Counted from the first letter of the stretch, positions 8,156-17,663 are shown. The stretch: DNA of 64,000 nucleotides from Thermococcus thioreducens (GCF_002214545.1 NZ_CP015105.1:1054001-1118000), one strand, 5' to 3'. A program made the numbers and translations. Notes: generated by a model from the sequence alone, not told the origin.

Positions 8156-8914
8156 CTACCAGCCTTCCTCAAACCTAATCCCCTTCTCTTCAAGGAAGGC
8201 CTTCGCGCGCTCTATCTCCCCTTCACTCTCTCCAAATATGATTATGCCAATGTACCTCCCGAAGCCCTTTGGAGAGGAGTGTATCCTGACGTCGAACCTT
8301 TCCAGGGCCTCAATCAGAAGGGGCGCGAGCTTGCTCTCATCGGTTATCTCCGCGAGGAGCTTCCTCTGGATGAACTTCCTCTCCCCAAGCCTCGGTAGGA
8401 CTTCCTTTTCGAGCATGGCCTTCATCTCGCGGGGCATTCCTGGGAGGACGAAGATTTTTACACCGACGTGCTCGATGTATGCACCCGGGGCGGCTCCCTC
8501 GGTGTTCTTAAGGGGCTCTGCACCCTCTGGAAGGTAAGCCATCTTTTTCCTCCCCTCGTTGAGCTCGGGGTCGTCTATGTAGCCCTTCTCATAAAGCTCG
8601 CGGTAGAACTCCCTGATCCGTTCGAGGCACTCTTCGCAGAGAACGAGTTCTCTGTTAAGTGCCTCGGCAACGGCCAGCATGGTGACGTCGTCGTGGGTCG
8701 GTCCAAGGCCACCTGAGATAATGAGAACCTCTGGCTTCCTGTCCAGTATCTCACGGATAACCTTCTTTATCTCCTCAACATCATCTCCGACGGTCGTCTT
8801 TCTCCTCACCCAGTAGCCCCTTTCGGTCAGCCTCCGGGCTATAAACGCGGAGTTGCTGTCCACGGTGTTCCCGGTGAGCAGTTCATCGCCTACCGTGAGT
8901 ATCTCGGCGAACAT
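8156..8914 (-). CDS. CinA-like molybdopterin-binding-domain protein
   Basis: The start MFAEILTVGDELLTGNTVDSN is the classic N-terminus of the CinA/MoaB-MogA-like domain, and 'ISGGLGPTHDDVT' is the second family signature. At 252 residues it covers the N-terminal CinA domain plus a short C-terminal part and lacks the separate nicotinamide-nucleotide amidase domain of bacterial CinA. The ATG at 8914 follows GGTGGTTGAG, so the longer upstream frame is rejected. CinA N-terminal domains are ADP-ribose pyrophosphatases in bacteria; the activity here is not certain. It is divergent from gap. Confidence 0.9.
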   Translation of the reverse strand: MFAEILTVGDELLTGNTVDSNSAFIARRLTERGYWVRRKTTVGDDVEEIKKVIREILDRKPEVLIISGGLGPTHDDVTMLAVAEALNRELVLCEECLERIREFYRELYEKGYIDDPELNEGRKKMAYLPEGAEPLKNTEGAAPGAYIEHVGVKIFVLPGMPREMKAMLEKEVLPRLGERKFIQRKLLAEITDESKLAPLLIEALERFDVRIHSSPKGFGRYIGIIIFGESEGEIERAKAFLEEKGIRFEEGW

Positions 8915-9008
8915 CTCAACCACCGATGGATTTTCCGGAGAACAGCTTATAACTCCAGCGGAAATCCTCTGCAGGGGAATGTAAAAATCCAGCACATTCA
9001 ATAGCGGT

Positions 9009-9025
9009 TTTCACCACGGGTGAAA
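9009..9025. promoter_or_regulatory. TGM-like operator upstream of gap (Tgr/TrmBL1 family)
   Basis: TTTCAC-CACGG-GTGAAA matches TATCAC-N5-GTGATA in ten of twelve positions and is a perfect palindrome extending to nine-base arms (9007-9015 and 9019-9027). It sits about ten bases upstream of the gap TATA box, the position from which Tgr activates gluconeogenic genes in Thermococcus. Confidence 0.65.
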
Positions 9026-9032
9026 ACAAGAC

Positions 9033-9045
9033 TTAAGTATTTTAT
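9033..9045 (+). promoter_or_regulatory. TATA region of gap
   Basis: The AT-rich stretch TTAAGTATTTTAT lies about 30 bases before the gap ATG, predicting a very short leader. A nearer TATAAAA at about 9050 would place the transcript start inside the gene, so it is less likely. Confidence 0.4.
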
Positions 9046-9070
9046 CGCTATAAAATTCTCCGGTGGTAAC

Positions 9071-10075
9071 ATGAAAGTGAAGGTCGGCATTAACGGTTAT
9101 GGGACGATAGGCAAGCGCGTCGCCTACGCGGTCACGAAGCAGGACGATATGAAACTCATAGGCGTCACCAAGACGAAGCCGGATTTCGAGGCCTACCGCG
9201 CCAGGGAGCTGGGGATTCCGGTCTATGCCGCGAGCGAGGAGTTTCTGCTGAAGTTCGAGAGGGCCGGCTTTGAAGTCGCTGGAACGCTCAGCGATCTTCT
9301 CGAAAAGGTCGACGTCATAGTCGACGCCACCCCCGGCGGGATGGGGGCGAAGAGCAAGGAACTGTACGAGAAGGCAGGAGTTAAGGCGATTTTCCAGGGT
9401 GGTGAGAAGGCATCAACCGCTGAGGTCTCCTTCGTGGCCCAGGCGAACTACGAGAAGGCCCTCGGCAAGGACTACGTCCGCGTCGTCTCCTGCAACACGA
9501 CCGGATTAACGAGGACGCTCTCAGCGATTCAGGACTATATAGACTACGTCTACGCGGTCATGATACGCCGCGCGGCAGACCCGAACGACGCCAGGCGCGG
9601 CCCGGTCAACGCCATAACCCCGAGCGTGACAGTCCCTTCACACCACGGGCCGGACGTCCAGACGGTCATCCCGATAAACATTGAGACCTCAGCCTTCGTC
9701 GTACCGACGACGCTCATGCACGTCCACAGCATCATGGTTGAGCTGAAGAAGCCGCTCGAAGCCAAGGACGTCGTTGAGGTCTTCGAGAACACCACGCGCG
9801 TTCTGCTCTTCGAGAAGGAGAAGGGCTTTGACAGCACAGCCCAGCTCATAGAGTTCGCCCGCGACCTGCACCGAGAGTGGAACAACCTCTACGAGATAGT
9901 TGTATGGAAGGAGAGCGTAAGCGTCCGCGGAAACAGGCTCTTTTACATTCAGGCCGTCCACCAGGAGAGCGACGTGGTTCCTGAGAACATAGACGCGATA
10001 AGGGCGATGTTCGAGCTGGCAGACAAGTGGGAGAGCATAAAGAAGACGAACGAGAGTTTGGGGATTCTGAAATAG
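9071..10075 (+). CDS. gap: Archaeal glyceraldehyde-3-phosphate dehydrogenase (phosphorylating)
   Basis: The 334 residues equal the usual archaeal GAPDH length. The start [21 protein letters not shown] carries the Rossmann dinucleotide fold. The catalytic cysteine is in '[12 protein letters not shown]', and '[17 protein letters not shown]' with 'HHGPDVQTV' follow in the catalytic domain. Start choice rests on GGTGG just upstream. In Thermococcales glycolysis uses ferredoxin-dependent GAPOR and GAPN, and this NAD(P)-dependent enzyme works with phosphoglycerate kinase in gluconeogenesis. The TGM-like site upstream of its TATA box fits that role. Confidence 0.97.
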   Translation: MKVKVGINGYGTIGKRVAYAVTKQDDMKLIGVTKTKPDFEAYRARELGIPVYAASEEFLLKFERAGFEVAGTLSDLLEKVDVIVDATPGGMGAKSKELYEKAGVKAIFQGGEKASTAEVSFVAQANYEKALGKDYVRVVSCNTTGLTRTLSAIQDYIDYVYAVMIRRAADPNDARRGPVNAITPSVTVPSHHGPDVQTVIPINIETSAFVVPTTLMHVHSIMVELKKPLEAKDVVEVFENTTRVLLFEKEKGFDSTAQLIEFARDLHREWNNLYEIVVWKESVSVRGNRLFYIQAVHQESDVVPENIDAIRAMFELADKWESIKKTNESLGILK

Positions 10076-10134
10076 CTCTCCTGTTATTCCCCAATTTTTT
10101 GCAACCTTCTATGTCTCTCCGCGAAAAAAGGGAA

Positions 10135-11241
10135 TCAGACCAAAGAGACCACTGAATATACGAACACGAGGAAGAATACCGCCCCGGTGAGGTAGGCAAC
10201 GCCGTGCGGGACCTTCACACACTCCGGCGGGTGGACGTCCCTCGTCCTGAGGTACATCGCCACCGGCAGGATTCCGGCATAGAGCAGTCCACCGAAGGTT
10301 CCAGCGAGCCATAGGGCGCTGACGAAGCTCTTGAGCCCGGCGAAGTATATCAGCAAGGGCGGAATGACCGTGAGCAACCATGCGGTTCTCTTGTCAAGAT
10401 TAAACGCCTCGCGGAGGTTGTCCATCTGGGCAAAGCCTATCCCGATGTAACTGGTACTTATTGCAGCAAGCGGGAGGAGGAGCCCAAGAATCTTCCCAAG
10501 GGGACCGTAGTAGCTTTCCAGGGCTGAGGTTGCCAGCTGTGGAGTGCCCGCTCCGAGTGCGCCGACGAACGCCAGCACAAAGAGAGCGTAGAAGCCCATC
10601 GGCACTAGGTAGCCTATCAGGACTGCCTTTTTGGTCTTCTCCGCGCTCCCAAGCCCCTTGTACATCTCCGGAACAACCATGTGGCTGACGTAGGCGAATA
10701 TCGCCACACCTATCCCTGAAACCACTGCACCGGTGTTTGTTGGGGACATGTTTGCAGGTTCGAGCTTCGGGAGCATCAGGGCAACCGCAATCGCCAGCGC
10801 ACCCAGCAGGAGGAAGTTGAGCACCAGCTCCGCCTTGCCCGAGGCCTTGAGCCCCATGAGAACTATCCCGCTCATCACGAGCCAGAAGATTATCGCCGCC
10901 ACTGTGCCGTTGATCCCCGTGAGGGATGATATTATGTCACCGCTTCCGGCGATATAGGCTATGAGCGCACCGTAGCTGAGGACGGAGATGCTCGCCAGCA
11001 TGAGCCAGCCGCCGGCCTTTCCAAGGGTCTCCCTCGCCAGAGAGGTCATCGTACCGCCCCTGTGGACGGCCAGTTCGAGGACGAAGAGAGCAGTTAACAT
11101 AGTGAGGAACCCGACAGCCATTATGACAGCGATCCCTGCGAAACCAGTCTCCCTGAACGCATAGGGCAGACCCAGAACTCCCGCTCCAATTTGAGTGCCT
11201 ATCAATATTGCGCTTGCCTCAGCGAGGGTGAGCTTTTTCAC
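10135..11241 (-). CDS. Amino-acid permease, HAAAP/APC type (aromatic amino-acid transporter-like)
   Basis: This integral membrane protein has about 368 residues and eleven hydrophobic segments. The first segment holds the APC substrate/ion-binding loop 'IGTQIGAGVLGLPYAF', typical of the tryptophan/tyrosine permease group. Further family features are 'HMVVPEMYKGLG' in the middle and 'STSYIGIGFAQ' later. It most likely imports aromatic or other hydrophobic amino acids by cation symport, but the exact substrate is inferred only. The GTG at 11241 follows GGTGGTGG, so the ORF is trimmed by three codons. It converges on gap. Confidence 0.85.
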   Translation of the reverse strand: MKKLTLAEASAILIGTQIGAGVLGLPYAFRETGFAGIAVIMAVGFLTMLTALFVLELAVHRGGTMTSLARETLGKAGGWLMLASISVLSYGALIAYIAGSGDIISSLTGINGTVAAIIFWLVMSGIVLMGLKASGKAELVLNFLLLGALAIAVALMLPKLEPANMSPTNTGAVVSGIGVAIFAYVSHMVVPEMYKGLGSAEKTKKAVLIGYLVPMGFYALFVLAFVGALGAGTPQLATSALESYYGPLGKILGLLLPLAAISTSYIGIGFAQMDNLREAFNLDKRTAWLLTVIPPLLIYFAGLKSFVSALWLAGTFGGLLYAGILPVAMYLRTRDVHPPECVKVPHGVAYLTGAVFFLVFVYSVVSLV

Positions 11242-11344
11242 GGCCACCACCGATGGTTGAAGAAAGGTTCATAGATTTAAGCTTTGCCTGAAAAAGGATG
11301 TTCTTCGGTGAAACAAAGGAAAGAACCCAAGACAACCGTGAACA

Positions 11345-11629
11345 TCAGAGCTCAAGTTTTTTCAGAACCTCTTCCGCGCTGAGCCCCTTCACGAGCAGGT
11401 CCTTTTCCCTGCTGGTGTCTCCCCTGACTATCGCGACCTCGGCCCCGAAGAGCTTCGAGAAAAACCTGACGACCTCCTTGTTCGCCCTCCCCTCTACGGG
11501 CGGGGCTTTTATTTTGACCTTCAGCCGTCCGCGCCACTCATCGACACCCTCAATGGAACTCTTCTTTGCCTTCGGCTGCACATGGATGAGGATGATAGTT
11601 CCGTCCCTCGTCTCCTTCAGGAACTTCAT
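11345..11629 (-). CDS. DUF167 (UPF0235/YggU) family protein
   Basis: This 94-residue alpha/beta protein has the family core 'VQPKAKKSSIEGV..RLKVKIKAPPVEGRANKEVVRFFSKLFG' (split here for length) and 'VRGDTSREKDLLVKG'. The fold is conserved in bacteria, archaea and eukaryotes, but no reaction is established. It is divergent from trmY, with a short promoter gap of about 60 bases between them. Confidence 0.92.
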   Translation of the reverse strand: MKFLKETRDGTIILIHVQPKAKKSSIEGVDEWRGRLKVKIKAPPVEGRANKEVVRFFSKLFGAEVAIVRGDTSREKDLLVKGLSAEEVLKKLEL

Positions 11630-11687
11630 ATAACCACCGGGGGGATTAGGGTGCAGACTTTTAAACCCTAACCTCCCAGCAGGTCAT

Positions 11688-12293
11688 ATGAGAACATTCA
11701 TAGTCAAGGCAAACGGGGCCCACACTGCCTATGATTTCAGTCTGAAGGACTTACCCGGCACAAGCGGGAGGATAGATCTGCTCTGCCGGTTTCTCAACAG
11801 CGCTTTCCTGCTCTCACACGGCATAAGGAAGAACGTAAGGGTCTGGCTCCTCCTTTACGGCCCGCCTAAACCGCCGAAGGCAATACGCTTTGAGGGGGCT
11901 GAACTGAGGGCCAGGCTCAATCCCGACGAGCTGAGTACAGCGAAGCTCATAGTGAAGGCCTTAAAGGCCGGTGAAGGGCTTAGAGAGCCAGCAAAGGAGC
12001 TTGAGGTTCTGCCGGGAATCTACGTCAGCAATCTGACTTTTGAGGACGTCATAAGAAGAACGCTGAAGGGCTCTGAGCTCTACTACCTCCACGAGGGGGG
12101 CAAGCCTATTGGAAAGGTGAACTTCGGGAAAAATGTCGCCTTCGTCCTCGGCGACCACAAAGGGCTAAGCAATGAAGACGAGGCCTTCCTCGACGGAATA
12201 GCGGAGAGGGTGAGTGTTGGAAAGAAGAGCTACCTGGCTTCCCATGTGGTTGCCTACGTTAACATAACCCTCGACTCGCTCGGCGTCCCCTGA
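11688..12293 (+). CDS. trmY: tRNA (pseudouridine54-N1)-methyltransferase TrmY
   Basis: This 201-residue SPOUT-fold methyltransferase makes N1-methylpseudouridine at position 54 of the archaeal tRNA T loop, using S-adenosylmethionine. Family features are the N-terminus '[30 protein letters not shown]' (given here only as landmarks MRTFIV and DFSLKDL), '[14 protein letters not shown]' in the knotted cofactor site, and the C-terminal '[15 protein letters not shown]'. Its 3' end overlaps the convergent DUF402 gene by 40 bases. Confidence 0.94.
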   Translation: MRTFIVKANGAHTAYDFSLKDLPGTSGRIDLLCRFLNSAFLLSHGIRKNVRVWLLLYGPPKPPKAIRFEGAELRARLNPDELSTAKLIVKALKAGEGLREPAKELEVLPGIYVSNLTFEDVIRRTLKGSELYYLHEGGKPIGKVNFGKNVAFVLGDHKGLSNEDEAFLDGIAERVSVGKKSYLASHVVAYVNITLDSLGVP

Positions 12294-12790
12294 AGGTCGT
12301 ACTCCCACACGATATCGGGCGGGAACTCCTTCCGTTTAATCTTTTCAAGGATTTCCCTCGCAACGCGGTAGGCGAAGTCAAAGGTCTCTCTGTCAATCAC
12401 TCCGTAGTTAAGTGCCATCTCAAGCTCGTCTTCATCGAGGAGGAATGCCCCGCCGCCCGGAAAGACGAAGAGGTCGAGGAAAAGGTCGAGCATCTCAAGC
12501 GTGTTCCCTTCCCTCTTTGTGTAAGCCAGGACGTCGATGTAGAGGCCTTTGAAGTTTCCCTTCTCGTCGTAGACCTTCAGGACGTCGTAGTTTCTCCCGA
12601 CGAAGGCGAAGTAGATCATGGCGTAGCCGTTTTTGATGACCTCGACACCGTTCACTCTCAGCGGGGCAAGCATGCCTTCGAAGCGGGATTTGGCAACCAC
12701 GATATCGCCTAAATCAGCGACTACCTCATCATCACGCTCAAGAATCCTGTTCGGAAGGCGGAGGTAGATGAGGTGGATTTTCCTGGACAT
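12254..12790 (-). CDS. DUF402 family protein
   Basis: This 178-residue protein carries the DUF402 core: '[28 protein letters not shown]' with the conserved Tyr-Ile-Asp, the acidic '[13 protein letters not shown]' and '[11 protein letters not shown]'. DUF402 proteins include nucleoside di/triphosphatases and the RNA-associated FAU-1 group. Here only the DUF402 domain is present, so phosphatase activity is plausible but unproven. Translation starts at the ATG at 12790. Confidence 0.85.
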   Translation of the reverse strand: MSRKIHLIYLRLPNRILERDDEVVADLGDIVVAKSRFEGMLAPLRVNGVEVIKNGYAMIYFAFVGRNYDVLKVYDEKGNFKGLYIDVLAYTKREGNTLEMLDLFLDLFVFPGGGAFLLDEDELEMALNYGVIDRETFDFAYRVAREILEKIKRKEFPPDIVWEYDLQGTPSESRVMLT

Positions 12791-12849
12791 GCTACCCCAC
12801 TGAGAATAAGACTGAACCTTTTTATATTTTCACAACTCAGGATTTGTTG

Positions 12850-13153
12850 ATGGTGAGGGTTACCCTTTCCGAGATTGAGAATATTCTTAGAGCACATAAG
12901 GAGGATCTCCGCAGGAGATTCGGGGTTAGCTCAATCGCTATATTCGGCTCCTATGCGAGGGGCGAGGAGACCGAGCTTAGCGACGTGGATATACTCGTCG
13001 AGTTTGAACGGCCCATCGGCTGGGAGATAGTCGATTCTAAAATACTACCTCGAATCCCTGCTTGGAGTTAAAGTAGATCTGATAACAAAAAATGCAGCCA
13101 TGAGCAGAAATCGCTTCTGGGAGCACATAAAGGGGAACCTCGTTTATGTCTAA
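12850..13153 (+). pseudogene. MNT nucleotidyltransferase antitoxin, frameshifted
   Basis: The N-terminal part is a minimal nucleotidyltransferase with 'IAIFGSYARGEETELSDVDI', which contains the GSxxxG and DxD metal-binding signatures. The first frame stops at 13071. The rest of the domain (KYYLESLLGVKVDLITKNA... ending VYV) is intact in the next frame to the TAA at 13151. One extra base near the A4 run at 13039-13042 explains this. In MNT/HepT pairs the MNT protein AMPylates the HEPN toxin to neutralise it. The 3' end overlaps the HepT gene by eight bases. It may be a true lesion or a sequencing error. Confidence 0.8.
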
Positions 13154-13477
13154 GCGGGACCCCTGCCTGTTTTTGAACGACATACTTGAGGCGATTTCTA
13201 GAATTGAGGAGTACACGGAATGTTATGAGTTTGATGATTTCGTGCGGGATAGAAAGACCATTGATGCAGTTCTGAGAAATCTCGAAATAATAGGTGAAGC
13301 CGCCAGGTATGTGCCGGAGAGAATCCAAACGTACCATGGAGGCGTATTATCGGACTTAGAAACGTCGTGATCCATCACTATTTTGGTGTTGACCTAAATA
13401 TAATCTGGACGATAATCCGCTTCCAGTTGCCGGAACTGAAAGAAAGCATAGAGAAAATGGTAAAAGAGCTTTGCTAA
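13146..13477 (+). pseudogene. HepT (DUF86, HEPN) toxin, frameshifted
   Basis: The first frame gives 'FLNDILEAISRIEEYTE' and 'LRNLEIIGEAARYVPE', the hallmarks of HepT/DUF86 RNases, and stops at 13370. The remainder, 'PWRRIIGLRNVVIHHYFGVD' through the TAA at 13475, continues in another frame. One missing base around 13329-13334 accounts for it. The catalytic RxxxxH motif (RNVVIH) lies after the break, so as sequenced the toxin would be inactive. It is partnered with the overlapping, also broken, MNT gene. Confidence 0.82.
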
Positions 13478-13479
13478 GC

Positions 13480-15190
13480 TCACTCCCCAAAAATCAGCTC
13501 CCTGAGCTTCTCCGGCAGCTCTTCAATCTTCACCCTCATCTGCTCCCTCGTGTCGCGGTCGCGGATAGTAACGGTGTTATCCTCGGGCGTCTGGTTGTCT
13601 ACCGTGACACAGTAGGGTGTTCCTATCTCGTCGTAGCGCATGTATCTCCTCCCGACGGTGTCCTTCTCGTCGTAGACCGCTATGAAGCCCGCCTTCTGGA
13701 GGGTTCTAAAGACGTCGTAGGCTATGCTCTTGAGCGGCTCCTTGGCGACGAGAGGCAGAACAGCTACCTCTATCGGCGCCATGTCCTTCTTCAGTCTGAG
13801 ATAGGTTCTGTCCTCCTCTATGACGAGGCTGTTCTCAAGGAGCAGGTAGAAGGGCCTGTCTATTCCAAAGCTCGGCTCTAAAACATGGGGTACTATCTTC
13901 TCGCCGGTTATCTTTTCCTCCACTTCCCTGATTATGAAGTCGTCCTTCTCCAGCTCGTAGCCCTCGATGGTTATCCTGCCGTCCCTCTCCAGCACATCCA
14001 CCAGGTTCCTCAGCTTCTCCTCGTCCCAGCCCTGGATGAGCTCGTTTATCCTCTTGGCGTCCTTCTTCAGCTTGGGACCAACCTTCTTCATGTTGAGGCT
14101 TACCTTGAGGCGTCTGACTATCTTGGGCTCGTCGTAGTGGATGAGGACGGTTAGGTCAGCCCCGCTCATCTTCATGTGCTTGCTGAGGTCGTAGTCGCCG
14201 CGGTAGGCTATGCCGACGCACTCCACCCAGCCGAAGCGCTCGCTGTGTATCTCAACGTCCCAGGTGTCGCTTGAGTAGTGTGCCCTTTCCTCCGGCAGCT
14301 GCTGGCGGAAGCGTATGGCCTTCTCGGGGATGCCGATGTCGAGGAGCGTCCTCTTGACCATGACCATGTAGTAGGCGAAGAATGTGTTCAGGACGTAGCC
14401 CTTCTTGACCGGCATCCTCGGCGGTTATTTCAATCATCCCGAGGTTTTTGAGCTGGTTCTCTATCGGATAGAGGCGCAGAACTTCGTCCTTGACCTCGTC
14501 GAAGTGTGGATGTTCCGTCTCCTTAGGGTTGAAGAATATCTCGGCCTCAGCCTGTGTGAACTCCCTCAGGCGGAGCATCCCCTGTCTCGGCGAAATCTCG
14601 TTTCTGTAGGCCTTTCCAATCTGGAAGACACCGAAGGGGAGCTTGTTCCTCGCGAAAGCGTTTAGGCGCCTGAAGTTGACGAAGATGCCCTGAGCCGTTT
14701 CAGGCCTCAGGTAGCCCTTCTGGTCACCGTAGGGGCCGATTTTGGTCTCGAACATGAGGTTGAAGTACCAGACATCGGAAAGCTCACCGCCGCACTCGGG
14801 GCAGCGGATGTCGTGCTCGCGGATGAGTTCGGTGAGGTGCTCGGCGCTCATGCCCTCGGTGTCTATTCCAAGGGCCTCCTCCACTATGTGGTCTGCCCGG
14901 AAGCGGGCACCGCACTTCTTACACTCCACGAGCGGGTCGACGAACTTCTCGACGTGACCGCTCGCTATGAAGACCTTCTCCGGCGTGATGTCGGGAGTTT
15001 CCAGCTCGAAGAAGCCTTCCCTCTGGAAGGCCTCGCGTATCTTCCGCTCGATTTTCCTCTTTATTGTAGCTCCAAGAGGACCGTAATCATAGAAACCTCT
15101 CGCACCACCGTAGATTTCAAAGCTCCCCCAGGCAAAGCCTCTCCTCCTCATCAAGTCCTGAAGAATCTCATACTTATCGGGCTTTCCCAT
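13480..15190 (-). pseudogene. glyS: Glycyl-tRNA synthetase, frameshifted as sequenced
   Basis: This is a class II synthetase charging tRNA-Gly. The N-terminal part from 15190 has motif 1, the zinc-like pairs 'CKKCG' and 'CPECGG', and motif 2 ('[20 protein letters not shown]'). After 'MIEITAEDA' the frame breaks. The C-terminal part resumes in the next frame with '[16 protein letters not shown]' and runs through 'LEPSFGIDRPFYLLLE' (motif 3) and the anticodon-binding domain. One extra base in the CCGG at 14409-14412 explains it. Together the two parts give about 570 residues, the normal archaeal length. Because the gene should be essential and no second copy is visible, a sequencing error is the likeliest cause. 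Confidence 0.92.
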
Positions 15191-15282
15191 CGCTCACCAC
15201 CTGAAACTGGAGTAAGGCCATTTCATAAAAAGCTTTTGGAACGGGAGTCGTCAGAGTGGCAATGAAAAAAGACTGGGGGCGG

Positions 15283-17571
15283 TCAGCTCCTCTCCAGTAT
15301 GAGGACACTGACTCCGGGCACCTCGATGCTTCCCAACACGGTAACCCCCATACGGCCCTCGGGCCAGAGGATTCTCCACTCCCCTTGGGGAAGCTCCAGC
15401 TTGGCAGGCCTATTCCAGCTGTTTGCCACGACGAGAACCTCATCGTCGTGCCCCCTGAAGAAGGCCATCATGCCGTTCTTCGCGGTGTAGAACCTTATGG
15501 CGCTGCTCCTCAGCGCAGGGGTTCTCATTCTCAGCTCTGCCAGCGCCCTGTAGTGGTTCAGCACGTCCTCGTTCACCTGATCCCACCCTATCGGATAGCG
15601 CTGCTCGTCGTAGTGGTTCTTGTCGCCCAGCAGGCCCCTCTCGTCGCCCTGGAATGTCACCGGCGTCCCGGGAAGGGTGTACAGAAGGGTAGAAAGCAGT
15701 TTGAGCCGCTGGATAGATTCGTTGGTAGGTTCATCTCCAAGGCTCCCGCCGCCAAGGTCGGTGAGGACCCTCGACGTGTCGTGGGAGTCAACGAGATTGA
15801 AGCCCATTGCAACAACGTTCTCACCGTAAGAGGCGTAGTACCTGCCCATCATCTTCATTGCGGCTTCACCGCTTAGGTAGCCCCTTGCGTAGTTTAGGAG
15901 TATGTCCCTTCCGAGGGCGTAGTTCATGAGCGAGTCGAAGCGGTCTCCCTTGACCCACTCCGGCGAGAGCGTCCATATCTCGCCGATGAGGTAGGCGTCG
16001 GGATGTTTCTCTTTTACCCTCTCTCTCAGCTCGGAGAAGAACGTCGCCGGGTCGAGAACCTCGTTCGGGACGTCCACCCTCATCCCGTCGAAGCCGAAGT
16101 CGAGCCAGTAGAGGGCGGCACCAATGAGATACTCCCTTACCTCTGGATTCGTCGTGTTGAGCTTTGGCAAACTGCCAATTCCCCACCAGCCGACGTATGC
16201 CTTCCCATCGCCCAGCTTGAAGGGCCACCGCTTGATGAGGAACCAGTCCCAGTAGGGGCTTTGCTTTCCGTTCTTCCAGACATCGAGGAATGCAGGGTTG
16301 CCAATCCCGCAGTGGTTGGGCACAAAGTCGAAGATGACCTTTATGCCGCGCTTGTGGGCCTCATCGAGGAACTCCCTGAGGTCTTCCTCCGTCCCGAACT
16401 TCGGGTCCAGTTTGTAGTAGTCGTAGGTGTCATAGCCGTGGGCGCTCCCGGAGAGAAAGATGGGGTTGAGGTAGATTATCGTGACGCCCAGGCTCTGAAG
16501 GTAGTCGAGCTTCTCGGTTATTCCCTTTATGTCTCCGCCGAAGTACTGGTGGCAGCAGTGGAGGGGAGTTATCGGGTCGCTCCAGTTGGAGAGTAGGGGC
16601 CTTCCCGGGTTGACCTGGTTGAGGAGAAGCTCGTCGTGGTCCAGCGCCAGGGCGTCGTTGCTTTCGTTACCGTTGTTGAACCTGTCGGGGAATATCTGGT
16701 AGGCTATCCCGTTGCTCACCCATTCCAGCTGAGGGAACCTATCAATGCCGTCGAAGCTGAAGAACGGGCTCTCGCTTGTGTTGAGGACGAGAAACCTCCC
16801 CCCGTCGGCGGAGTTTATAACGATGTAATACCTCATTGGTTCAACGAACGGCACCTCGGTGCGCCACACTTCCCCCGAGTCCCACCATACCTGGAGCTTC
16901 ATGGTGTAGTTTCCTCTGTCGGTCACAAGGACGGCCGAGCTTACGGCCTTCCTCTTTGCTTCGAACCTCACAACCGTCCGGTTGTCGGCAACGCTCAGAT
17001 AGGCAGGGTTTCCAGGGTCGAACTCCACGTAAAAGCTCTCCTTCCCCTCAACTAGCCTGACCGCGTTCTTCCCGCCATAGCCGTCATCGGCATATCCATC
17101 GGCGTCGGGGTCGTAGGGTCTTCCGGTGCCATCATCTGACATGTCCTTGACCCACTGGCCGTTGATGAAGTACTTGTACTCGTACTTCCCAGGCCTGAGA
17201 CAGACCGTTGTGCTCCAGGTTCCGTTCTCCTCTTTCATTGGCCACTCGGCCCAGTTGTTGAAACTCCCGCGCAGGCTTACCGACTTTACCGTCTCGTTTC
17301 CCGAGTAATAGGCAAACCTGACGGGAACCCTCCCAGTTGGACATGATTTGTCGAGGCCGGTATAGATGGCCCTGTAGTTGCCCTCCGGCAGTCCGAACTC
17401 ACCCTTCGGAGGAGGGGAATATGGGGATGTTGAGGTGAGCACCGGAGAAGTGGCTGTCGTGGGAACCGAGCTCGAAGTCGTGCCCGTTTGGTTCTGGGTT
17501 TCACCCGAGATGCATCCGCTCACTATGGCGGTTAGGAGTATGAGAATCAGGGGCAGGCCACCTTTTTTCAT
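15283..17571 (-). CDS. GH13 pullulan hydrolase (type III-like), lipoprotein
   Basis: The enzyme, 762 residues, hydrolyses alpha-glucans such as pullulan and starch outside the cell. A lipoprotein signal (LILILLTAIVSGC) and a T/S/P-rich linker to about residue 55 anchor it to the membrane. A CBM48-like sandwich follows ('SVSLRGSFNNWAEWPM', about 90-150). The GH13 barrel carries region I 'DFVPNHCG', region II 'GFDGMRVDVPNEV' (nucleophile Asp), region III 'LIGEIWT' (acid/base Glu) and region IV 'LVDSHDTS'. It resembles the T. kodakarensis type III pullulan hydrolase in length and order. A TGM-like operator between its TATA box and start predicts sugar-dependent repression. Confidence 0.93.
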   Translation of the reverse strand: MKKGGLPLILILLTAIVSGCISGETQNQTGTTSSSVPTTATSPVLTSTSPYSPPPKGEFGLPEGNYRAIYTGLDKSCPTGRVPVRFAYYSGNETVKSVSLRGSFNNWAEWPMKEENGTWSTTVCLRPGKYEYKYFINGQWVKDMSDDGTGRPYDPDADGYADDGYGGKNAVRLVEGKESFYVEFDPGNPAYLSVADNRTVVRFEAKRKAVSSAVLVTDRGNYTMKLQVWWDSGEVWRTEVPFVEPMRYYIVINSADGGRFLVLNTSESPFFSFDGIDRFPQLEWVSNGIAYQIFPDRFNNGNESNDALALDHDELLLNQVNPGRPLLSNWSDPITPLHCCHQYFGGDIKGITEKLDYLQSLGVTIIYLNPIFLSGSAHGYDTYDYYKLDPKFGTEEDLREFLDEAHKRGIKVIFDFVPNHCGIGNPAFLDVWKNGKQSPYWDWFLIKRWPFKLGDGKAYVGWWGIGSLPKLNTTNPEVREYLIGAALYWLDFGFDGMRVDVPNEVLDPATFFSELRERVKEKHPDAYLIGEIWTLSPEWVKGDRFDSLMNYALGRDILLNYARGYLSGEAAMKMMGRYYASYGENVVAMGFNLVDSHDTSRVLTDLGGGSLGDEPTNESIQRLKLLSTLLYTLPGTPVTFQGDERGLLGDKNHYDEQRYPIGWDQVNEDVLNHYRALAELRMRTPALRSSAIRFYTAKNGMMAFFRGHDDEVLVVANSWNRPAKLELPQGEWRILWPEGRMGVTVLGSIEVPGVSVLILERS

Positions 17572-17582
17572 GGAACCACCAT

Positions 17583-17599
17583 AGTCACCCTTGGTGATA
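17583..17599. promoter_or_regulatory. TGM-like operator of the pullulan hydrolase gene
   Basis: AGTCAC-CCTTG-GTGATA matches TATCAC-N5-GTGATA in ten of twelve positions. Read on the minus strand, it lies downstream of the TATA box (about 17603-17612, ATATAACT) and at the expected transcription start, the position from which Tgr/TrmBL1 represses sugar-utilisation genes. Confidence 0.65.
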
Positions 17600-17663
17600 C
17601 ATAGTTATATGGTTTTCCCAGGAGGCGTGTTCCCGGAACCCCGGCGAAAAGCACGGGGAAAGA

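Noticed and set aside
9050-9056. TATAAAA as the gap TATA box
   Set aside because: It is only about 15 bases before the ATG, so transcription would start inside the gene.
14409-14412. Programmed frameshift in glyS
   Set aside because: No slippery heptamer or strong downstream structure was seen, and other single-base breaks in the window make an error more likely.
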